A DNA stretch of 7,525 nt from JBKEDH01 sp047975295. Its GTDB lineage: Bacteria; Bacteroidota; Bacteroidia; Flavobacteriales; Flavobacteriaceae. Both the position numbers and the translations under genes were made by a program. Positions 1 to 7,306 of the stretch are shown here, piece by piece. The number at the start of each line of letters is the position of its first letter. The stretch's first letter is position 1. The stretch is taken from the NCBI GenBank assembly GCA_047975295.1, contig JBKEDH010000062.1, forward strand, positions 1-7,525, in the 5' to 3' direction. The notes below the pieces were generated by a model. The model was not told the DNA's origin, searched no databases, and saw nothing but the letters and a program-made list of their open reading frames with translations.

Positions 1-858
1 CCTGCTGTTGGTGCCTTGTTTATTTTAAGTGACGTAATAAAAACCAAAGACGAAATAGCCATGTTAGACGATACGGTTCGTGAAGCTTATTTAACAAGCG
101 AGGCCGCCGCCGTACAAATGCCGTTTTTAGGGCTGGCGTTGTTTATAGGCCTTATTGCGATTATATTTTTGTTTGCCAAATTACCCAAAATGATAACCGA
201 AACATCTACGGGAACATATAGCCAAGCATTAAAGAACAAAAAACTAATGCAAGGTGTACTGGGCATATTTTTTTATGTAGGGGCAGAAGTTGCCATTGGA
301 AGTTATTTGGTAAATTATTTTTTGGATATGAACCTTGTATCCGTAATTAAGGAAAACGGGATGATGAAGTCTATTGCAGAAGCCATCCTTAATTCCGGAC
401 TAACAGAAAATGACGATAAGGCCGTAGTGGGGGTGTTTGTAACCTTTTACTGGTCTGGTGCCATGATCGGACGGTTTGTAGGGGCTTATCTTACCAAAAT
501 TATTAAACCGGGAAAAGTCTTAGCTATTTTTGCGGCTATTTCGATAGGATTAATCTTGTTGTCCATAAGTACGGTAGGTGTGGTAACTATGTGGAGTATT
601 TTGGCCGTAGGTTTGTTCAATTCCATTATGTTCCCAACCATTTTTACCTTGGCCATTGATGGTATAGGCGAATTAAAGCCAAAAGCATCGGGACTGCTTT
701 GTACCGCTATTGTGGGTGGTGCAATTATTCCTCCCACATTTGGGCTTTTAACAGATTTTATGGCTTTTAAAAATGCACTATTTTTTATCGTTTTATGCTA
801 TGCCTATATTGTTTGGTTTGGCTATAAAAATGGAAAATCGAAAGTGGCTGTTGTTTAA
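1..858 (+). CDS. Sugar:H+ symporter, MFS FucP/GluP family (5'-truncated)
   Basis: This is an inner-membrane major facilitator transporter of the fucose/glucose/galactose permease group, which imports monosaccharides with protons. The frame is open from base 1 (reading P-A-V-G-A before a TTG at 16), so the true start lies upstream; about 285 residues are visible of a family usually near 400-430. Seven hydrophobic segments can be seen, at roughly bases 118-180, 250-310, 425-490, 510-570, 575-650, 685-750 and 770-830, which fits helices 6-12 plus the central loop. Family marks are YVGAEVAIGSYLVNY (about 271-318), the FNSIMFPTIF segment (about 616-645) and SGLLCTAIVGGAIIPP (about 688-735). The stop is TAA, and the GH92 gene follows 58 bp later on the same strand. 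Fucose is the attractive substrate because two fucosidases lie downstream, but mannose, galactose or GlcNAc cannot be excluded from sequence. The family call is firm; the substrate is inference. Confidence 0.9.
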   Translation, partial: PAVGALFILSDVIKTKDEIAMLDDTVREAYLTSEAAAVQMPFLGLALFIGLIAIIFLFAKLPKMITETSTGTYSQALKNKKLMQGVLGIFFYVGAEVAIGSYLVNYFLDMNLVSVIKENGMMKSIAEAILNSGLTENDDKAVVGVFVTFYWSGAMIGRFVGAYLTKIIKPGKVLAIFAAISIGLILLSISTVGVVTMWSILAVGLFNSIMFPTIFTLAIDGIGELKPKASGLLCTAIVGGAIIPPTFGLLTDFMAFKNALFFIVLCYAYIVWFGYKNGKSKVAVV

Positions 859-916
859 TACCTTTAAGGGAGAAATGGTATAAATTTAAAAGAGCTTTAA
901 GCACAGGAAAGAGTTA

Positions 917-3160
917 ATGAAAAAATATGGTTTATTATATCTGCTTTGTACAGTTTTGCTTTGCTGCAAACAATTTAATGTGGACATAAACCAAATGAAA
1001 TTGACCGATTATGTAAATCCCTTTATAGGAACCGATGGCCCCGGAAATACGTATCCCGGAGCAACCGTTCCTTTTGGTATGGTACAATTAAGTCCCGATA
1101 TAGGCATACCGGGCTGGGATAGAATTGCGGGTTACTTTTATAAGGACTCTATTATTACCGGATTTTCCCATACACATTTATCGGGTACCGGTGCCGGCGA
1201 TTTGTACGATATTTTGGTAATGCCTACCAATAGTCGGTTTTCAGAACGTATTGAGGTAAACAACTTTAAACCATTTTCACGTTTTTCGCACAAAAAAGAA
1301 AGAGCTTCACCGGGTTATTATCAAGTCGATTTATTGGATTACGGTATTAAGGTCGAACTTACCGCCACCGAAAGAACGGGTATCCATAAATATACATTTC
1401 CAAAAGATTCATTATCGCAAATCCATATCGATTTGGGCTATGCCTTAAATTGGGATACGCCCACAGATACTTATATAAAAGTGATTAACGGCACAACGAT
1501 TGAAGGTTATCGGAAATCTACGGGGTGGGCAAGAGACCAGCGAATTTATTTCGAAATCCAATTGTCAAAACCATTTAATTCGTATAAATTATACAGTAAC
1601 GATTCGTTGGTTGATAATCCAATTTCCGGAAAAAACACGAAAATCGTTCTAAATTACAATACAGAAGAAAATGAAGTTATCGTTTTAAAAACCGGACTTT
1701 CTACAGCTAATATTGAAGGCGCCCAAAAATCTATTGAAAACGAAGCGTCACATTTTGATTTCGATAGCATTAAAAACGAAACAGAAACCAAATGGGAAAA
1801 GGAACTCAAAAAAATTAGAATAACAACAACCGACAGTATAACAAAACATATTTTTTATACCATGTTGTACCAATCGATGTTGGCTCCCACCTTACTTAGC
1901 GACCATAACCATAATTACAAAGGTGCTAACGATACCATTATGGCTGCTGAAGGTTTTAATAGGTACGATACATTTTCGTTATGGGACACTTACAGGGCGG
2001 CACATCCGTTATATACCATCTTGCACCCAAAACGTGCGGCCAATATGGTAAATTCCCTGTTGGCACATTATAACGAAACAGGTTTGTTGCCTGTTTGGTC
2101 CATGCAGGGTAATGAAACCAATATGATGATTGGCAACCATGCCATTCCGGTTATTGTCGATGCTTATTTTAAAGAGATTGAAGGTTTTGATGAAACGTTG
2201 GCGTACCAAGCCTGCAAGGAAAGTATGATGGTCGATGATAGAAATTTGGATACCTATAAAGCGTTGGGCTATATTCCGGTTGGTGGCCATCATGAAAATT
2301 GGTCGGTTTCCAAAACATTGGAATATGCTTACAACGACTGGTGCGTGGCACAATTTGCAAAAGCTTTAAAAAAAACCGACGATTATAATTATTTCTTGGA
2401 GCGTTCCGAAAATTGGCGGCATATTTACGATTTCAAAAGTACATTTATGCGTCCAAAATTAGAGGATGGAACATTTATCGAACCATTTATACCTAAAGAA
2501 TACACAGCCTATTTTTGCGAAAGCAATGCGTGGCAGTATTTTTGGTCGGTACAGCACAATATTGAAGGGCTTATTGATGTTGTGGACGGAACAGAACGGT
2601 TCGAAAAAAAGTTGGATTCCATGTTTACGTTTAATCCGCTTCCCGAAGATAAATTACCCATATTCAGTACGGGTATGATTGGACAGTACGCCCATGGAAA
2701 CGAACCCAGCCACCATGTTGCATTTTTGTACAATTACATAGGAAAACCATGGAAAACACAAAAATTGGTTCGCGAAATCATGGAAACCCAATATAAAAAC
2801 CAACCCGATGGGCATTGTGGGAATGAAGATTGCGGACAAATGTCGTCGTGGTATGTATTCAATGCGCTGGGGTTTTATCCCGTAAATCCGGCACAGGGCA
2901 TCTATGCTTTTGGCTCACCAACGGTAGATGTGGCCTCTATATATTTGGAAAACGATAAGACATTTACAGTAAAAGCATTAAACAACACCAAAAAAAATAA
3001 ATATATTCAGTCTGTTTCCTTAAATGGAAAGGCTATGGAAAAAAGTTATATTTCGCATAAAGATATTGTTGAAGGCGGTTTGTTACTATTTGAAATGGGG
3101 CCTTTACCAAACGAAAGTAGAGAAAGTACTATGGCGCAATCATCAAAAATATACAATTAA
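917..3160 (+). CDS. GH92 exo-alpha-mannosidase, putative lipoprotein
   Basis: A calcium-dependent exo-alpha-mannosidase of family GH92, removing non-reducing mannose from N-glycans or other mannosides with inversion. The 747-residue length is normal for the family. The N-terminus has a short hydrophobic stretch and a lipobox-like LLCC, so Cys17 is the probable lipidated residue; what follows (KQFNVD) is not an obvious acidic surface-export signal, leaving surface or periplasmic exposure open. An N-terminal beta-sandwich opens with DYVNPFIGTDG (31-41) and includes GFSHTHLSGTGAGD (82-95). The (alpha/alpha)6 catalytic part carries LWDTYRAAHPL (355-365), CESNAWQY (534-541, with Glu535 the likely general acid by analogy with Bacteroides BT3990), HGNEPSHH (593-600) and CGNEDCGQMSSWYVFNALGFYPV (634-656), where Asp638 is the likely base. 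An AGGAAAG 5 bp before the ATG is a weak ribosome-binding candidate. Which mannosidic linkage is cut cannot be read reliably from motifs. The family call is very secure. Confidence 0.95.
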   Translation: MKKYGLLYLLCTVLLCCKQFNVDINQMKLTDYVNPFIGTDGPGNTYPGATVPFGMVQLSPDIGIPGWDRIAGYFYKDSIITGFSHTHLSGTGAGDLYDILVMPTNSRFSERIEVNNFKPFSRFSHKKERASPGYYQVDLLDYGIKVELTATERTGIHKYTFPKDSLSQIHIDLGYALNWDTPTDTYIKVINGTTIEGYRKSTGWARDQRIYFEIQLSKPFNSYKLYSNDSLVDNPISGKNTKIVLNYNTEENEVIVLKTGLSTANIEGAQKSIENEASHFDFDSIKNETETKWEKELKKIRITTTDSITKHIFYTMLYQSMLAPTLLSDHNHNYKGANDTIMAAEGFNRYDTFSLWDTYRAAHPLYTILHPKRAANMVNSLLAHYNETGLLPVWSMQGNETNMMIGNHAIPVIVDAYFKEIEGFDETLAYQACKESMMVDDRNLDTYKALGYIPVGGHHENWSVSKTLEYAYNDWCVAQFAKALKKTDDYNYFLERSENWRHIYDFKSTFMRPKLEDGTFIEPFIPKEYTAYFCESNAWQYFWSVQHNIEGLIDVVDGTERFEKKLDSMFTFNPLPEDKLPIFSTGMIGQYAHGNEPSHHVAFLYNYIGKPWKTQKLVREIMETQYKNQPDGHCGNEDCGQMSSWYVFNALGFYPVNPAQGIYAFGSPTVDVASIYLENDKTFTVKALNNTKKNKYIQSVSLNGKAMEKSYISHKDIVEGGLLLFEMGPLPNESRESTMAQSSKIYN

Positions 3161-3205
3161 AAAATGAATATTTGTAAATGAATATCATGTTTAAAAATAA
3201 AACGA

Positions 3206-3273
3206 ATTGTCATTCCGACAGAGGAGGAATCTCCAACAGATTATTCATTCCGTTTCATTACATTCAGAATAAT
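3206..3273. repeat. Decayed flavobacterial interspersed intergenic repeat
   Basis: The stretch contains GTCATTCCGACAGAGGAGGA followed by ATCTCC, then a second unit with CATTCCG and CATTCAGAAT. ATTCC (3212-3216) pairs with GGAAT (3226-3230) around a 9-base loop. From memory, elements of the form GTCATTCCGAC...GGAGGAATCTC and, on the other strand, CATTCTGAA...GAATC are scattered through intergenic DNA of many Flavobacteriia. Here the expected closing CATTCTGAATGACA end has drifted, so this looks like an old copy. A function in mRNA 3'-end stability or termination between the GH92 and glycosylasparaginase genes is possible but not shown by the sequence. Confidence 0.6.
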
Positions 3274-3337
3274 AGAAGTAAAAGTTTAAACGAGTTCGAT
3301 ATCCAAAACGAATATTCAAATTAAAAAAATAAACGTG

Positions 3338-4357
3338 ATGTCAAACAGAAGAGATTTTATAAAAAAGACAGCTTTGGGAACACTTGGAGCAAGTGCTTTT
3401 TTGACCTGTAATAATTCGATAAAAGCCAAAACTGCCACAACGGTTTCAGAACCAAATAAAATAAAAAAACCTCTAATTATTTCGACATGGAATCATGGTT
3501 TGCCGGCTAACGACGAAGCTTGGAAACAACTTAAAGCAGGAAAATCGGGAATCGATGCCATAGAGGCCGGTGTAAAAATACCCGAAGGCGACCCCGATGT
3601 ACGTAGCGTTGGTTATGGTGGTTATCCGGATAGAGAAGGCAAAGTAACCTTAGATGCCTGTATTATGGACCATAAAAGCGATTGTGGCTCGGTATCTTTT
3701 CTGCAAGGAATAAAACATCCTATATCGGTCGCAAAACGGGTTTTACAAAATACACCACATGTTATGTTATCGGGTTCGGGTGCGCTGCAGTTTGCCTTAT
3801 CAGAAGGTTTTAAAGAAGAAAACCTGTTAACCGAAGCATCTAAAAAAGATTGGGAAAAATGGTTGGAAAAATCGAAATATAAACCGGTTATCAATATCGA
3901 GAACCATGATACCATTAGTATGCTGCTATTGGATGAAGAAGGAAATTTATCGGGAGGCTGTACTACCAGTGGTGCGGCTTGGAAAATGCACGGTCGTGTT
4001 GGCGATTCGCCCATAATTGGATCAGGATTGTTTCTTGATAACGAAGTAGGAGCAGCAGCAGCTACGGGATTGGGCGAAGCAGTAATACGAACGGCTGGAA
4101 GTGCCATGGTGGTCGAGTTGATGAGACAGGGAAAATCACCTTTCGAAGCCTGTAAGGAAATTGTAGAACGCATTTACAATAAGCACAAAAACCATAAGGA
4201 TATGGAATACCTGCAAGTTGGTTTTATTGCGGTAAACAAGGAGGGCGAATATGCCGGATATAGTTTAAGGTCGGGGTTCAATTATGCGATTTTCACCGAA
4301 GATAAAGGCAACAGAATGGAAGATGCCCAGTATAAAATGGAATGGGATAATAATTGA
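3338..4357 (+). CDS. Glycosylasparaginase, N4-(beta-GlcNAc)-L-asparaginase, Ntn-hydrolase precursor
   Basis: It hydrolyses the GlcNAc-Asn bond that remains after protein and glycan have been trimmed, giving Asp and an aminosugar. The protein (339 residues) closely resembles the Flavobacterium (Elizabethkingia) meningosepticum enzyme as I recall it. The precursor should self-cleave between Asp191 and Thr192 in NHDTISM, exposing Thr192 as N-terminal nucleophile; CTTSG (208-212) and HGRVGDSPIIG (218-228) form the substrate pocket, and Trp51 in STWNHG matches the Trp that contacts substrate. The leader SNRRDFIKKTALGTLGASAF has a twin-arginine pattern and ends at LTC (22-24), a poor lipobox with Thr before Cys. 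The ATG at 3338 is preferred over the in-frame GTG at 3335, because it leads directly into the leader and bacterial ATG starts are commoner. It sits 177 bp after GH92. L-asparaginase or isoaspartyl peptidase relatives are less likely given the HGRVGDSP match. Confidence 0.94.
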   Translation: MSNRRDFIKKTALGTLGASAFLTCNNSIKAKTATTVSEPNKIKKPLIISTWNHGLPANDEAWKQLKAGKSGIDAIEAGVKIPEGDPDVRSVGYGGYPDREGKVTLDACIMDHKSDCGSVSFLQGIKHPISVAKRVLQNTPHVMLSGSGALQFALSEGFKEENLLTEASKKDWEKWLEKSKYKPVINIENHDTISMLLLDEEGNLSGGCTTSGAAWKMHGRVGDSPIIGSGLFLDNEVGAAAATGLGEAVIRTAGSAMVVELMRQGKSPFEACKEIVERIYNKHKNHKDMEYLQVGFIAVNKEGEYAGYSLRSGFNYAIFTEDKGNRMEDAQYKMEWDNN

Positions 4358-4371
4358 TGATTTTTGATCAA

Positions 4372-4415
4372 GGGTTAACTATTAATGACCCATAATTGAC
4401 AACCTTTCGGTTTTT
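4372..4415 (+). terminator. Possible weak terminator after glycosylasparaginase gene
   Basis: Two small hairpins follow the TGA stop. GGGTTA (4372-4377) can pair with TGACCC (4386-4391) as six RNA pairs including one U-G, around an 8-base loop. AACC (4401-4404) can pair with GGTT (4409-4412) around TTTC and is followed by TTT. The stems are short and the T-run poor, so this is only a suggestion that transcription may end or pause here, consistent with the long gap that follows. Confidence 0.2.
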
Positions 4416-4636
4416 AGATATTAGAAGATAGAGAATAGAAGAAGGAAGTATCTCTTGTTTTTAAGTGAAAAGTGAAAAATTAAAAGTGAAAAATGTTTGT
4501 ATGTTTAGAACCAATATTTTAAGACTTTAGAATATAGAGAATAGAGTAGAAAGAATAGAGAAGTCTATGTCATGCTGAGCTTGCCGAAGCATCTTCTTTT
4601 AAGTGAAAAATGAAAAACTAAAAATGAAAATTGGTC
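4416..4636 (+). repeat. Duplicated purine-rich intergenic module, two copies
   Basis: Two related blocks occur in the same order. Copy A (about 4416-4495) has AGAAGATAGAGAATAGAAGA, then GAAG, then TTTTAAGTGAAAAGTGAAAA and variants of AAAAGTGAAAAATG. Copy B (about 4529-4636) has AGAATATAGAGAATAGAG, then GAAG, a hairpin repeat absent from copy A, then TTTTAAGTGAAAAATGAAAA and AAAAATGAAAATTGG. The + strand is almost free of C within the blocks apart from the hairpin insert. No open reading frame with coding character lies here. I infer slippage or recombination among short repeats common in flavobacterial intergenic DNA. Confidence 0.6.
4569..4597. repeat. Interspersed hairpin repeat (GTCATGCTGAGCTTG type)
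   Basis: ATGCT (4572-4576) pairs with AGCAT (4588-4592); an alternative inner pairing is GCTT (4579-4582) with AAGC (4587-4590). From memory, the unit GTCATGCTGAGCTTGnCGAAGCATCT recurs in intergenic DNA of many Bacteroidota. It sits in copy B of the purine-rich module and is missing from copy A, as if inserted or lost there. No role is evident from this single copy. Confidence 0.5.
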
Positions 4637-4720
4637 AGAATCAGGAGCTAAGAACCAAGACTTTCAGACTAAAAAATAAAAGTTAAAATTTTAGATTGTA
4701 CAGCAGAAAACAAACACCAG

Positions 4721-4742
4721 CAACTAACAACTAACAACCAAC
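4721..4742 (+). repeat. 7-bp tandem repeat (CAACTAA) just before a start codon
   Basis: Two perfect CAACTAA units (4721-4734) and one variant CAACCAA (4735-4741) are followed by a CA-rich tract to the ATG at 4755. The tract has almost no G or T and should leave the mRNA leader unstructured, which suits Shine-Dalgarno-poor initiation in Bacteroidota. Change in copy number would alter the spacing and length of the leader of the first fucosidase gene without changing its protein. Confidence 0.75.
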
Positions 4743-4754
4743 AAAACAAAATAC

Positions 4755-6077
4755 ATGAAACGATTTATACCAATAATTTTAGTGTTCAGCATTTTTGTAA
4801 ATCAGGGTACAGCACAAACCGAATTGACCAAGGAGCAACGTTTAGAATGGTTTAAAGATGCCAAACTGGGCATATTTATCCATTGGGGTATTTATGCCGT
4901 AAACGGTATAGACGAGTCATGGTCTTTTCATAACGGTTATATTACGTATAGTGATTATATGAAACAGCTCGATGGTTTTACCGCAAAGAACTACGACCCC
5001 GAATATTGGGCAAAACTAATTAAGGAAAGTGGAGCAAAATATACGGTAATAACCACCAAACACCATGATGGAGTCGCCTTATGGAAAACCAAACAAGGCG
5101 ATTTAAACGTTATCGATAAAACAAAGGCAAAGCGGGATTTAATAGCACCGTTTGCAAAAGCCATTAGAAACCAACATTTAAAATTGGGCTTCTACTATTC
5201 CCTGTTGGATTGGTCGCATCCCGATTATCCCAACTTTTTAAGAAACGAAAAACGCTACGAAGACGACCCAAAACGATGGGATAAGTTTACAAAATTTAAC
5301 TTTGCCCAAATAAAAGAGCTCACCAAATACGATCCCGATTTGTATTGGTTTGATGGCGATTGGGAGCAGTCGGCCGAAAAATGGAAAGCCAAGGAAATAC
5401 GCGAATTATTACTTTCGGAAACACCAACAACCATTATTAACTCCAGACTACAAGGGTATGGCGATTATGCCACGCCCGAGCAAGGTGTTCCTATTTCAAA
5501 ACCCGAAAATCCGTATTGGGAATTGTGTATGACCATGAACAACTCTTGGGGCTACCAACCCAACGATATTAGCTATAAAAGCCTTAATCAAATTATACGT
5601 ATTTTGGTAGATTGTATCCATATGGGAGGTAATCTACTTTTGGATATTGGCCCCAAACCCGATGGCACCATACCGGACGAACAGGTCGCTATTTTAAAAG
5701 GACTTGGCAAATGGACAAACAAGCATAAATCTGCCATTTATGGAACAAGGGCTGGTATTCCGTTTGGTCATTTCAACGGTTATACGGCCTTGTCCAAAGA
5801 TAAAACCATTTTATACCTATATGTCGATAACAAACCCAACGGCCCTTTATTGATTAAAGGATTAAAAAACAAAGTAAACCGCGCATGGGTAGTGGGCAAT
5901 GGCACAAAACTGAATACCAATGTGGTCGGGAAATTATATTGGAGCGATGTGCCCGGATTGTTGTATATCGATTTGCCCGAAGCGGTTCAGGACGAAAATG
6001 TTACGGTTATAGCCATTCAATTGGATGGCGAAGTCGATTTGTATAGAAAAGAAGGAAAAGTAATAGAAAGCAATTAA
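4755..6077 (+). CDS. GH29 alpha-L-fucosidase, secreted, intact
   Basis: A retaining alpha-L-fucosidase that releases terminal L-fucose from glycans. A Sec signal peptide ends at GTA|Q (cleavage after Ala20), so the exported enzyme would start with Gln21. The catalytic (beta/alpha)8 barrel spans about 25-330, with FIHWG (His43), the TTKHHDG motif (100-106) and LYWFDGDWE (196-204), in which Asp200 is the expected nucleophile. DYATPEQ (237-243) offers Glu242 as acid/base; the spacing of 42 from the nucleophile equals that remembered for the Thermotoga enzyme (Asp224/Glu266), but this residue is poorly conserved in GH29 and the call is inferred. GGNLLLDIGPKPDG (290-303) is the family's late barrel motif. 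A full C-terminal beta-sandwich follows (about 331-430). The gene is preceded by a 397-bp repeat-rich gap, so it may have its own promoter, and is 29 bp before a second GH29 gene. Subfamily A versus B and linkage are undetermined. Confidence 0.95.
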   Translation: MKRFIPIILVFSIFVNQGTAQTELTKEQRLEWFKDAKLGIFIHWGIYAVNGIDESWSFHNGYITYSDYMKQLDGFTAKNYDPEYWAKLIKESGAKYTVITTKHHDGVALWKTKQGDLNVIDKTKAKRDLIAPFAKAIRNQHLKLGFYYSLLDWSHPDYPNFLRNEKRYEDDPKRWDKFTKFNFAQIKELTKYDPDLYWFDGDWEQSAEKWKAKEIRELLLSETPTTIINSRLQGYGDYATPEQGVPISKPENPYWELCMTMNNSWGYQPNDISYKSLNQIIRILVDCIHMGGNLLLDIGPKPDGTIPDEQVAILKGLGKWTNKHKSAIYGTRAGIPFGHFNGYTALSKDKTILYLYVDNKPNGPLLIKGLKNKVNRAWVVGNGTKLNTNVVGKLYWSDVPGLLYIDLPEAVQDENVTVIAIQLDGEVDLYRKEGKVIESN

Positions 6078-6106
6078 AAGTAAATAAATCAACAAATTAA
6101 ATAATT

Positions 6107-7306
6107 ATGAAAAAAGTGTTTTTACTGCTTGCAATATCATGTTCGGTGAATATGTTTGCCCAAGCCATCTACGAAGACGAACGTTATGTTCCTGAAACCG
6201 ATCCGTTAGTACTAAAACGATTGGGCGAATGGCAAGATTTAAAATTTGGATTGTTAATGCATTGGGGGGCTTCAAGCCAATGGGGCATTGTAGAATCCTG
6301 GTCTCTATCGCCAGAAGAATACCCTTGGTGCCAACGTAAAAAGGGAAGTAACCCCAACGATTATTTTGCCTACAAAAAGGAATACGAAGAACTTCAATAT
6401 ACCTTTAATCCAACAAACTTTAATCCCGATAAATGGGCAAAAGCCGCAAAAAATGCAGGAATGAAATATGTGGTGTTTACAACCAAGCACCATGATGGTT
6501 TTTGTATGTTCGATTCGCAATATACCGATTATAAAATTACATCACCCAGAACACCATTTTCGTCCAATCCTAAGGCCAATGTTACCAAAGAAATCTTTAG
6601 TGCTTTTAGAAATGAAGGCTTATGGGCAGGAGCCTATTTCTCAAAACCCGATTGGAATGTCGATAGCTATTGGGATCCTAAATTCCCACCAAAAGACAGA
6701 AACGTCAATTACTCACCACTTGAAAATCCCGAGAAGTGGAACCGTTTTACAGAGTTTACCCATAACCAAATATTAGAATTATTGACCGACTACGGAAAAA
6801 TTGATATTCTTTGGTTAGATGGCGGCTGGGTGGCTAAAACCCCAAAATCGGAAATTACCGAATGGTATAAGCATAAAATTGAAGATGCCGAAGACGGGTA
6901 CCTAAAACACCGCATTATTAATCAAGATATTAAAATGGACGAGTTAGTGGTGAAAGCACGCCAAAAACAACCTGGATTAATTGTGGTTGACCGTGCCGTA
7001 CATGGTAAAAACCAAAACTACCTAACACCCGAAAACCGTGTGCCCGAAAAAACGTTGCCCTATCCATGGGAGTCTTGCATTATCTCGGGAGGAGGCTGGT
7101 CTTACACGCCCGATGCTAAGTATATGAGTGCCCGTGAAGGTATCCATATGTTAATTGATATTGTGGCAAATGGAGGTAATTTACTGTTAAATGTTGCGCC
7201 GGGCCCCGATGGCGAGTGGCAAGACGGTGCTTACAATCTTTTGGAGGCTTATGGCGATTGGATGGCTGTTAACAGTAGTTCGATTTATGCTACTAAAACA
7301 TTTTAA
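6107..7306 (+). CDS. GH29 alpha-L-fucosidase, truncated after catalytic barrel
   Basis: A second alpha-L-fucosidase, clearly divergent from the upstream one and not a recent duplicate. The Sec signal peptide ends MFA|Q (after Ala18), again leaving N-terminal Gln. Barrel motifs are complete: LLMHWG (His52), TTKHHDGF (125-132), ILWLDGGW (234-241, nucleophile Asp238), NYLTPEN (304-310, with Glu309 the candidate acid/base), and NGGNLLLNVAPGPDG (355-369). Relative to its neighbour it has about 30 extra residues between nucleophile and TPE motif (about 245-280), rich in charged residues. The frame ends with TAA after NSSSIYATKTF, exactly where GH29 proteins pass into the C-terminal beta-sandwich; that domain continues in the same frame downstream but is cut off by nonsense codons. 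The 399-residue product keeps every catalytic motif and might fold, but it lacks the C-terminal domain. The gene is probably cotranscribed with the upstream fucosidase, 29 bp away. Confidence 0.9.
   Translation: MKKVFLLLAISCSVNMFAQAIYEDERYVPETDPLVLKRLGEWQDLKFGLLMHWGASSQWGIVESWSLSPEEYPWCQRKKGSNPNDYFAYKKEYEELQYTFNPTNFNPDKWAKAAKNAGMKYVVFTTKHHDGFCMFDSQYTDYKITSPRTPFSSNPKANVTKEIFSAFRNEGLWAGAYFSKPDWNVDSYWDPKFPPKDRNVNYSPLENPEKWNRFTEFTHNQILELLTDYGKIDILWLDGGWVAKTPKSEITEWYKHKIEDAEDGYLKHRIINQDIKMDELVVKARQKQPGLIVVDRAVHGKNQNYLTPENRVPEKTLPYPWESCIISGGGWSYTPDAKYMSAREGIHMLIDIVANGGNLLLNVAPGPDGEWQDGAYNLLEAYGDWMAVNSSSIYATKTF

Noticed and set aside
858..916. Inverted repeat ATACC...GGTAT between permease and GH92 genes as a terminator
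   Set aside because: The stem is five pairs with a 14-base loop and no T-run; the genes are probably cotranscribed.
2009..2353. Minus-strand open frames within the GH92 gene
   Set aside because: They overlap conserved GH92 coding sequence and show no recognisable domain or separate regulatory context.
3622..4173. A 183-codon open frame on the minus strand inside the glycosylasparaginase gene
   Set aside because: It lies wholly antisense to a gene with clear family motifs, its translation is rich in Ser and Pro without a recognisable domain, and it is best explained as a shadow of the coding strand's codon bias.
4692..4699. Possible Bacteroidota -7 element (TAGATTG) before the first fucosidase gene
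   Set aside because: It lacks one T of the TAnnTTTG consensus and no TTG -33 partner lies at a suitable distance upstream.
4416..4742. CRISPR-like array in the repeat-rich spacer
   Set aside because: Repeats are short, imperfect and low in complexity, with no regular unique spacers and no cas genes.
6468..6776. A 102-codon open frame in another + frame inside the second GH29 gene
   Set aside because: It overlaps the catalytic barrel, including the region leading to the nucleophile, and its translation resembles no protein family.
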